Shown here one piece after another: positions 6,558 through 12,349 of a stretch of DNA of 12,349 bases (position 1 is the first letter of the stretch; each line of letters starts with the position of its first letter). Under the pieces are notes generated by a model. That model was not told the origin of the DNA and made no database searches. It worked only from the letters and a program-made list of their open reading frames with translations. Origin of the DNA: Candidatus Methanogaster sp. UBA203 (GTDB taxonomy: Archaea; Halobacteriota; Methanosarcinia; Methanosarcinales; Methanogasteraceae); NCBI GenBank assembly GCA_002503595.1, contig DASC01000064.1:395-12743 (forward strand), in the 5' to 3' direction. The position numbers and the translations under genes are program-made.

Positions 6558-7639
6558 TTAGCATGAATGAATTCGAGAAAGAGCTTGCAAAGCGCGGCGA
6601 TCTCGTCTACGAGTACCTCACATCCACCCGGTATCAGGAGCGGTTCGTCCCTGAAGTGATCCACGACTCGGTGTACCTGTATCTGGGCGGAAGGCGCGGG
6701 AAGTCGCTGCGACCTGCTGTACTGCTCTTCTCGTGCGGTGCTGCCGGTGGCGATGAAGAGATCGCACTTCCTGCAGCGGCTGCTACTGAGGTATTCCACA
6801 CATGGACGCTCGTGCACGATGACGTCATCGACCGGGATTGTATGCGGCGCGGCGGATACACGGTGCACGAGGAATTTCGCAGGAGAGGGGCGGATCTCGG
6901 CTATGATGGCGACAATGCTGTACACTACGGCACATCGATTGCGATACTTGCAGGAGATGTCCAGCAGGGCTGGTCGGTCTCACTCTTATCCGAACTTGTA
7001 GAGCGCGGCGTCGACCCGAATGTTGTGCTGCACCTGATCCGGATGATGGAGACCGAGGTCGTGCTGACACTGCTCTCCGGGCAGATATTTGATGTCCAGT
7101 ACTCGAAAGCTCCGATCGAGTCGTTAAGCGAGGATAAGATCCTCGGGATGCTGTGGAGAAAAACAGGCGCATTGTATGAGTTTGCAGGATCTGCCGGCGC
7201 AATGATCGGACTATCTACAACAGACACGCGAAACGAACTGGTCCGGTCGATATCGCAGTTCACATGCAGGTGCGGCACCGCATTCCAGTTGCAGGACGAC
7301 ATCCTTGGCGTTGTTGGGGATACGAAGAAGCTCGGAAAGACGGTTGGTTCTGACATCAGGGAAGGGAAGCGGACGCTTATTGTGTACCATGCCTTTACTC
7401 ATGCGGATGAGGCGCAGAAGAGGCGCATGTCCCGAATACTCGGCAATGAGAATACATCGGACGAGGAGGCCGGCGAGGTTGTGGATATCATGTCTGAACT
7501 CGGGAGCATCGAGTATACAAGGGCGCTTGCTGACAGTTACGTTAAGGAAGCGAAAGAGCATATAGAAATAGTACCCGGATCACGGTACAAGGATCTCCTG
7601 CTGACATGGGCCGACTACATGGTCAGTCGCGAGTCCTGA
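6554..7639 (+). CDS. idsA: geranylgeranyl/farnesyl diphosphate synthase
   Basis: Trans-isoprenyl diphosphate synthase condensing isopentenyl diphosphate onto allylic diphosphates to give the C15/C20 precursors of archaeal ether lipids. The 361 residues carry GRRGKSLRP (46-54), the first aspartate-rich motif DDVIDRD (89-95), KTG (203-205), the second motif DDILG (248-252) and GSDIREGKRTL (265-275). The second motif has Gly in place of the third Asp of DDxxD, as in a common IdsA subgroup ending DDxLGVxGD, so activity is not in doubt. Trp84, an aromatic at the fifth position before the first motif, fits the rule for archaeal C20 producers, so GGPP is the likelier product. ATG 6554 overlaps the RNase J stop by 4 bp; ATG 6563 is an alternative. 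Confidence 0.94.
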   Translation: MISMNEFEKELAKRGDLVYEYLTSTRYQERFVPEVIHDSVYLYLGGRRGKSLRPAVLLFSCGAAGGDEEIALPAAAATEVFHTWTLVHDDVIDRDCMRRGGYTVHEEFRRRGADLGYDGDNAVHYGTSIAILAGDVQQGWSVSLLSELVERGVDPNVVLHLIRMMETEVVLTLLSGQIFDVQYSKAPIESLSEDKILGMLWRKTGALYEFAGSAGAMIGLSTTDTRNELVRSISQFTCRCGTAFQLQDDILGVVGDTKKLGKTVGSDIREGKRTLIVYHAFTHADEAQKRRMSRILGNENTSDEEAGEVVDIMSELGSIEYTRALADSYVKEAKEHIEIVPGSRYKDLLLTWADYMVSRES

Positions 7640-7679
7640 ACGGCACATCAATATCACAGATCCAAAGGATGGGAATAAC

Positions 7680-10322
7680 ATGAATGCAAAGAAATACGTT
7701 TACTTCTTCGGCGACGGAAGGGCCGAGGGTAGCGCTGAAATGAAAGATCTCCTCGGATCGAAGGGTGCAAATCTCGCTGAGATGACGAATATCGGCATCC
7801 CGGTGCCTCCCGGATTCACGATCTCCACAGAGGCATGTATACACTACTATGCAAACGATGGCGGATACCCGGACGGTCTCGAGGACGAGATCGATGAAAA
7901 TCTCGCCCGCCTCGAGGCGTCCACTAAAAAACGGTTCGGCGATGCAAAAAACCCACTCCTACTGTCAGTACGCTCAGGTGCTGCGATCTCGATGCCTGGA
8001 ATGATGGATACTGTGCTCAATATCGGTCTTACCGATGAGAGCGTGGCAGGTATTGCCAGGAGGGTGGAAAATGAGCGGTTTGCGTACGATTCGTACCGCA
8101 GGTTCGTGCAGATGTTCGGAAACGTGGTTTTAGGGATGGAGCACAGCAATTTCGAGCAGATTCTCGAGGAGAAGAAGCAGTCACGCGGCGTTACGATGGA
8201 TACGGAACTCGATTCGGAGGATCTCAAGGATCTCGTATCGAGGTACAAGAAACTGGTAGAGAAAGAGACCGGAAGAGCGTTTCCGGAGGATCCGAAAGAG
8301 CAGTTGAGGATGACGATCAATGCCGTGTTCGAGTCATGGAATACGGATCGGGCAATAACATACAGAGCTTTAAATAATATTCCGCAGGATCTTGGTACAG
8401 GTGTCAACGTTCAGGCGATGGTATTCGGGAACATGGGTGCGGATTCGGGAACCGGTGTCTGCTTCACAAGGGACCCTGCAACAGGGGAGAATGTGTTTTA
8501 CGGCGAGTACCTGTTAAACGCACAGGGAGAGGACGTGGTTGCAGGACTTCGGACTCCAGAGACCCTTGATCAGTTAGAGGTGGAGATGCCTGATATCTAT
8601 GGGGAACTGGCTGCCATACGCGAGAAACTGGAGAGGCATTACCACGATGTGCAGGATATGGAGTTTACCATCGAATCGGGTACGCTTTACATGCTACAGA
8701 CGAGAACCGGGAAGCGGACTGCGCAGGCTGCCGTAAAGACCGCTGTAGATATGGTGGATGAGGGTTTGATCGATAAGGAGACCGCGATACTCCGCGTCGA
8801 GCCAGACCAGCTCGACCAGCTCCTGCACCCGATGATCGATCCGAAAGCAACTGTTGATGTGCTCGCAAAGGGGCTGGCAGCATCGCCGGGTGCGGCAGTC
8901 GGGAAAGTGGTCTTCTCATCCCACAGGGCACTGGAACTGGATGAAAAGGGCGAAAAGGTGATTCTGGTGCGGCTTGAGACGTCGCCAGACGATGTCGGCG
9001 GGATGGCTGCCTCACAGGGGATACTAACAGCACGCGGCGGGATGACAAGCCACGCCGCGATCGTTGGGCGTGGCATGGGCAAGTGCTGTGTCGTCGGATG
9101 TAACGAGATCGATGTCGATGAGAAAGCGAACCGGTTCACGGTTGGCGATGTCGTGGTCAACGAGGGCGATTTTATCACGCTTGACGGAACGAAAGGGGAT
9201 GTCATTCTCGGCACAACTGATCTCGTCGAGCCAGAGATGACCGGTGACTTTGAGACGCTGATGGGCTGGGCTTCCCGCGCAAAGAGACTTGGAGTGCGCA
9301 CGAATGCGGATACCCCGCACGATAGCGAGGTTGCAAGGAACTTTGGCGCGGAAGGAATCGGTCTATGCAGGACAGAGCACATGTTCTTTGGCAAAGAGCG
9401 GCTGCCGATCGTGCAGCAGATGATCCTTGCAGATGATGAGGGGTCAAGAAGGAAATCGCTTGATAAACTGATGCCGATGCAGAAAGAGGATTTCAAAGAT
9501 ATATTTGAGGTCATGAAGGATCTTCCGGTGACCATACGGCTGCTGGATCCACCTCTACATGAGTTTCTCCCGAAGACTGCGGAAGAGGTAAGAGAGGCCG
9601 CGTCGCGCATGAATATGCCGGTGGATGAACTAAAGAGCATCATCCAGAACCTACACGAAATCAATCCGATGCTCGGGCACCGCGGGTGCAGACTTGGCAT
9701 CACATATCCTGAGATATACGAGATGCAGGTGCAGGCGATCTTCGAAGCTGCTTGTGAACTGGCAGCGGAGAAGGATGGGCACCGGGTCATCCCTGAGATC
9801 ATGATCCCGCTTGTCGGGCACATAAACGAACTTCGATTCACAAAAGAGCGGCTTGTAGAGACTGCGGGTGCTGTGATGGAGCGGTACGGCACAGAGATCG
9901 AGTACATGGTCGGAACGATGATCGAGGTCCCGAGAGCCGCGGTCACTGCTGATGTGATTGCAACGGAGGCGGAGTTCTTCAGTTTCGGGACGAACGACCT
10001 GACCCAGATGACGTTTGGATTTTCGAGGGACGATGTCGGAAAGTTCCTGCCGTTTTACTTGAAGGAGGGCATTCTTGAGTCCGATCCGTTCGTGACGATC
10101 GACCAGGCTGGTGTCGGCAAACTTGTCGAGATGGCTACCCAAAAGGGGCGCAGCACAAAGCCGGACTTGAAGATCGGGATATGCGGTGAGCACGGCGGTA
10201 ATCCGACATCGGTTGAGTTCTGCCACCGCACAGGACTTGATTACGTCAGTTGCTCGCCATTTCGGATACCGATAGCGATACTTGCGGCGGCACAGGCAGC
10301 GGTGAAGGAGAGGGATGCCTGA
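7680..10322 (+). CDS. ppdK: pyruvate, phosphate dikinase
   Basis: Interconverts pyruvate + ATP + Pi and PEP + AMP + PPi, giving PEP for gluconeogenesis in many anaerobic archaea. The 880 residues match the family (about 870-890). The N-terminal ATP-grasp domain opens with GSKGANLAEM (26-35), IPVPPGF (40-46) and LSVRSGAAISMPGMMDT (95-111). The swivelling phosphohistidine domain has GGMTSHAAIVGRGMGK (453-468) with catalytic His458. The C-terminal PEP/pyruvate barrel has GLCRTEHMF (561-569), LGHRGCR (665-671), GTNDLTQM (770-777) and CGEHGG (835-840) with catalytic Cys835. All expected domains and residues are present. It lies 40 bp after idsA, with GGATGGG 6 nt before ATG 7680, and overlaps the DsrE-like gene by 8 bp. 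Confidence 0.98.
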   Translation: MNAKKYVYFFGDGRAEGSAEMKDLLGSKGANLAEMTNIGIPVPPGFTISTEACIHYYANDGGYPDGLEDEIDENLARLEASTKKRFGDAKNPLLLSVRSGAAISMPGMMDTVLNIGLTDESVAGIARRVENERFAYDSYRRFVQMFGNVVLGMEHSNFEQILEEKKQSRGVTMDTELDSEDLKDLVSRYKKLVEKETGRAFPEDPKEQLRMTINAVFESWNTDRAITYRALNNIPQDLGTGVNVQAMVFGNMGADSGTGVCFTRDPATGENVFYGEYLLNAQGEDVVAGLRTPETLDQLEVEMPDIYGELAAIREKLERHYHDVQDMEFTIESGTLYMLQTRTGKRTAQAAVKTAVDMVDEGLIDKETAILRVEPDQLDQLLHPMIDPKATVDVLAKGLAASPGAAVGKVVFSSHRALELDEKGEKVILVRLETSPDDVGGMAASQGILTARGGMTSHAAIVGRGMGKCCVVGCNEIDVDEKANRFTVGDVVVNEGDFITLDGTKGDVILGTTDLVEPEMTGDFETLMGWASRAKRLGVRTNADTPHDSEVARNFGAEGIGLCRTEHMFFGKERLPIVQQMILADDEGSRRKSLDKLMPMQKEDFKDIFEVMKDLPVTIRLLDPPLHEFLPKTAEEVREAASRMNMPVDELKSIIQNLHEINPMLGHRGCRLGITYPEIYEMQVQAIFEAACELAAEKDGHRVIPEIMIPLVGHINELRFTKERLVETAGAVMERYGTEIEYMVGTMIEVPRAAVTADVIATEAEFFSFGTNDLTQMTFGFSRDDVGKFLPFYLKEGILESDPFVTIDQAGVGKLVEMATQKGRSTKPDLKIGICGEHGGNPTSVEFCHRTGLDYVSCSPFRIPIAILAAAQAAVKERDA

Positions 10323-10683
10323 AGTCGGAAAGGTCATGCTGCTCTTAAAGAACATGGTCTATGAGAGTACAAGCCCGCTTGAGACCTTACGTTTTGCAAA
10401 ATACTACCGGAAGAAAGGGCTTGGCGTCATAGTGATCCTCTGGGGACCGATGGGGGTTGTGCTCGCAAAGGCAGGAAAGCACCGCGGCGCACCTGTGTAT
10501 GATGCAAAGATCGTGGAGTGCATCGAGCTCGGGGTGGAGTTTAAGTGCTGTCAGCTTGCTGCTGACATCATTGGGCTCGAGGAGGATGAACTGATACCCG
10601 GAATCGAGATGATCAAGTCACACGTCGTTGCAGAACTGTTCCTTGAGTACCAGAGCGAGGGAGAGCTGATTATTAGTTTGTGA
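10315..10683 (+). CDS. DsrE/DsrF-like small protein
   Basis: A 122-residue protein with the DsrE-like alpha/beta fold: strand 'KVMLLLKN' (6-13), helix 'PLETLRFAKYYRKKG' (21-35), strand 'LGVIVILWGPMGVVLA' (36-51), then 'VECIELGVEFKCCQLAADII' (67-86) and 'GLEEDELIPGIEMI' (87-100). Cys78/Cys79 fall where sulfur-carrying members have their active Cys, so a persulfide carrier role is possible. Many archaeal members are unassigned, and no sulfur-relay partners are encoded nearby. It starts inside the end of ppdK (8 bp overlap) with GGAGAGGG just upstream, so it is translated from the dikinase message. Why these two would be coupled is unknown. Confidence 0.82.
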   Translation: MPEVGKVMLLLKNMVYESTSPLETLRFAKYYRKKGLGVIVILWGPMGVVLAKAGKHRGAPVYDAKIVECIELGVEFKCCQLAADIIGLEEDELIPGIEMIKSHVVAELFLEYQSEGELIISL

Positions 10684-10888
10684 CCATGAAAGGGTTATTG
10701 AGCATATTGAGCATTACCTGCAATCAAACGAACCTCGGCACTGCTTCGGGATCGCATCGATCAAATCCATGATGGAGGGGGGTGTGCGGATTGCCCGGAT
10801 AAACTATTTCGCGATATCTATGATGGGTAAAGATATATGGCATCGACGAAGAATTAATGCTGAACTGTCAAGAGATGTGCTACCATGA
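10670..10888 (+). other. start-less open frame ending in ATGA overlap, possible broken or non-ATG gene
   Basis: Right after the DsrE-like gene, in another frame, 72 codons are open from 10670 to TGA 10886-10888. They read 'DHERVIEHIEHYLQSNEPRH' onward and end '...MMGKDIWHRRRINAELSRDVLP'. The composition and helix pattern look protein-like, possibly a small winged-helix protein, and the stop overlaps the ATG of the next gene. However, no ATG, GTG or TTG occurs before ATG 10769, which would give only 39 residues. ATG 10686 lies in another frame and stops after 28 codons, so a frameshift there would restore a gene of about 67 residues. A decayed gene, a frameshift error or chance are all open. 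Confidence 0.35.
10832..10838 (+). promoter_or_regulatory. TATA-like box ahead of the 386-residue gene
   Basis: GATATAT (10832-10838) predicts a start near 10861, leaving about 24 nt before ATG 10885. No clear Shine-Dalgarno follows. If real, the unknown gene has its own promoter and does not depend on the dikinase message. Confidence 0.35.
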
Positions 10889-12045
10889 AATACCTATATC
10901 AAGACTCTGCAGAGCTCCCTGTAGAGCGCGATTTTATTTGCGATCTTACGGATCTGCTAAAGTTGACCGTGGCGGTGTATCCCCTTGAAAACGGGATCAT
11001 CTCGGCTAATAAAGAGATCGAGAGCGAACGCAGCGTCAAAGATCAGAAAATTGTCCGGCTCGAAGCATTCGAAAGCGATGTCGGGATGCAACTTGACGAG
11101 ATGGTCACGGATGACGCAACTTACGAGATGAGGACCTGCAAAGACGTGACCTATGATGCGTGCACCTCATGTGCGGATCAGCAGAGGGCAATGATAGAGT
11201 CGGATTTCGATGCGTCGTTTAATGACCTGGCCGGAAAGATCGATCACAACTCGGAAGAGATGCGCAAGATACTCTCCCCGTTTCTTGAATTCGGTGTGTA
11301 TGACACCAGACCGAGGTATTCGCTGACATCAGAGGGTGGAGGCGCACTGCGTGGCGAATTTGAAGCGGAGGTGGAGGGACTATCGTTTGTTTATGAACTG
11401 GAGTTTAAGGAGCCAGTGCTTGTCAAACAGTTGGTCGGCGTATTTTCCGTACCGATACCGGGAAAGGCAGGGATATTCCGCAAAGAAGATGTGCTGAAGA
11501 TGATGGATATCTCGAACCACCGTTTGGTTGGTGTTGAATACACAGGCGAACATACAATTGCAGAATTTAAAGACAGGAAGGGTGAAAAGGCGGTGCGTAT
11601 TGAGATGCAACACGCTACCAATCAGTACTCGATAGTGTACGGGGACGCAGAGCCGATCAATCTGACAAAGGATGAATCGATCCTGGAGGTGATCGATAGC
11701 GCAGAGGTCACCTATCTCATGCAGGAGGTTATCAGCTGTGTAAGGGATGCTGAGAAACGCAGGGTTTCGATGCTGAAGACGATGGCGTTTGATGGCGTGG
11801 ATGTGATCGAAAAATCCATAATCTTTGATAGTCTGAAGGTCGTATTCGCAAAATACGGTAAAATTGCATCCGAATGTATCGCACACGGGGCAGCAAAGGA
11901 CGAACTCGTGGTAAAGATCGAATCCGACAGTGGTGCAAGGTCTGAAAAGTATATGCCGATTTCGACGATTGAATCGTGTTTATCGGAGATCGGAGAGAAA
12001 GGTATCGAACTGGCAGGCGTTTTCGGGTTGGATGCTCTGAAATAG
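10885..12045 (+). CDS. hypothetical protein, acidic, unrecognised
   Basis: I do not recognise this 386-residue protein. It looks cytosolic: there is no signal peptide or membrane segment, and it has a high Glu/Asp content. Residues 1-75 are helical with a stretch that may form a coiled coil (36-75). Three Cys cluster at 85, 93 and 96 (CxxC at 93-96), too few for an obvious zinc site unless it dimerises. From about 155 to 260 it alternates strands ('EGLSFVYELEFKEPVLVKQL', 'FSVPIPGKAGIF', 'VGVEYTGEHTIAEFKDRKGE', 'NQYSIVYGD'), suggesting a beta-rich domain. From 265 to 386 it is again mostly helical. Codon use resembles the neighbouring core genes, so it does not look freshly acquired. The ATG overlaps the stop of the start-less frame upstream, and a repeat element begins just after its stop. 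Confidence 0.85.
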   Translation: MKYLYQDSAELPVERDFICDLTDLLKLTVAVYPLENGIISANKEIESERSVKDQKIVRLEAFESDVGMQLDEMVTDDATYEMRTCKDVTYDACTSCADQQRAMIESDFDASFNDLAGKIDHNSEEMRKILSPFLEFGVYDTRPRYSLTSEGGGALRGEFEAEVEGLSFVYELEFKEPVLVKQLVGVFSVPIPGKAGIFRKEDVLKMMDISNHRLVGVEYTGEHTIAEFKDRKGEKAVRIEMQHATNQYSIVYGDAEPINLTKDESILEVIDSAEVTYLMQEVISCVRDAEKRRVSMLKTMAFDGVDVIEKSIIFDSLKVVFAKYGKIASECIAHGAAKDELVVKIESDSGARSEKYMPISTIESCLSEIGEKGIELAGVFGLDALK

Positions 12046-12050
12046 AACAC

Positions 12051-12168
12051 GCTCAATATCCTGTGGATATTCACATAAAACCACAGATTACACAAGATTA
12101 ACACAGAAATCTCGTGTAAATCTGTGTAATCTTGTGGTTAAAATCCTAAAAACCACAACTTATTGAGC
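12051..12168. repeat. nested inverted-repeat element (palindromic, MITE-like)
   Basis: Outer arms: GCTCAATA at 12051-12058 is the exact complement of TATTGAGC at 12161-12168, and the match extends inward to GTGG (12063-12066) against CCAC (12153-12156), 13 of 16 positions. Inner arms: AACCACAGATTACAC at 12079-12093 (continuing to 12108) pairs imperfectly with CTGTGTAATCTTGTGGTT (12122-12139). The region can fold into a long hairpin just after the stop of the unknown gene. Similar 'accacagattacac' words are common in dispersed repeats of many genomes. It encodes no protein and may also serve as a transcription end. Confidence 0.6.
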
Positions 12169-12186
12169 ATGTACCTGAAATAAGGG

Positions 12187-12349
12187 TTATGTTTGGCGGA
12201 CATGATGTCCCTCTGAGATCTTCAGGGAGGGGATCTCTTTACAGAAGAGAGGGTGGAAAAATTCCGGGTCTTTGGTATCTCGCGTTGCAGTGACCAGAAC
12301 CCCGGAGACTTTTTGATATTTCGAAATAAAGTTTCGGAAAACCACAGAG
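12187..12349 (-). CDS. 3' end of an unidentified minus-strand gene, cut by right edge
   Basis: On the minus strand a frame is open from the right edge to TAA 12189-12187 (54 codons). It reads 'VVFRNFISKYQKVSGVLVTA' and continues 'TRDTKDPEFFHPLFCKEIPS' then 'LKISEGHHVRQT'. The strand-like 'GVLVTATRD' and the balanced composition look protein-like, but I cannot assign a family and no motif is diagnostic. The open length is short, so chance is possible. The stop lies 18 bp from the inverted-repeat element. Confidence 0.4.
   Translation of the reverse strand, partial: SVVFRNFISKYQKVSGVLVTATRDTKDPEFFHPLFCKEIPSLKISEGHHVRQT
12337..12349. repeat. possible start of another 'accacag' repeat at the right edge
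   Basis: GGAAAACCACAGAG at the very end repeats the AAAACCACAGA word that opens the inner arm of the element at 12077-12087. It may be the edge of a second copy, or chance. Confidence 0.25.

Noticed and set aside
8687..9946. A 419-codon minus-strand open frame inside the dikinase gene
   Set aside because: It lies wholly opposite ppdK, whose domains and catalytic residues are complete. Its Ser/Arg-rich translation is typical of the reverse of a high-bias coding strand.
12079..12139. CRISPR-like repeat array
   Set aside because: The units are inverted rather than regularly spaced direct repeats, and no unique spacers or cas genes are present.
12198..12237. Palindrome GGACATGATGTCC (12198-12210) and inverted pair GAGATC/GATCTC (12215-12237) as operator or hairpin
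   Set aside because: Both fall within the possible minus-strand coding frame and lie near no recognisable promoter; short palindromes of this size are expected by chance.

Overview
The window looks like euryarchaeal DNA, most plausibly from the methanogen/ANME/Archaeoglobus side of the tree; I cannot fix the genus. The reasons are a CTP-type (archaeal) riboflavin kinase fused to a winged helix, an archaeal-type RNase J followed directly by an isoprenyl diphosphate synthase (a known archaeal gene neighbourhood), archaeal TATA-like boxes ahead of several genes, and GTG/TTG starts. No rRNA, tRNA, CRISPR array or insertion sequence was recognised.

Positions 1-2283 are an accessory segment read on the minus strand. 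It holds a small antitoxin-like protein whose stop overlaps the start of a gene cut by the left edge, an AT-rich gene joining zinc-ribbon-like cysteine clusters to a C-terminal AlbA_2 (Schlafen-like) domain, and an orphan UPF0175/ribbon-helix-helix antitoxin-like protein. The AlbA_2 gene differs in base composition from its neighbours and may have been acquired.

Positions 2345-3716 hold a riboflavin operon: RbkR-type regulator/kinase (ribK) and ribB, overlapping by 13 bp and divergent from the antitoxin gene across one palindromic TATA-like box. Convergent to it is a small winged-helix regulator (3722-4096). A MoxR-type AAA+ ATPase (4168-5142, minus) then diverges from a plus-strand run: RNase J (5217), geranylgeranyl/farnesyl diphosphate synthase (6554, ATGA overlap), pyruvate phosphate dikinase (7680) and a DsrE-like protein (10315, 8 bp overlap). 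These serve RNA turnover, archaeal lipid synthesis and PEP/pyruvate interconversion.

The right end is less ordinary. An open frame without a normal start (10670-10888) ends in an ATGA overlap with an unrecognised 386-residue acidic protein (10885-12045). This is followed by an approximately 118 bp nested inverted-repeat element (12051-12168) and a minus-strand frame cut by the right edge. The most useful leads are the zinc/AlbA_2 gene, the start-less frame plus unknown gene, and the inverted-repeat element; none of them amounts to a demonstrated new system.
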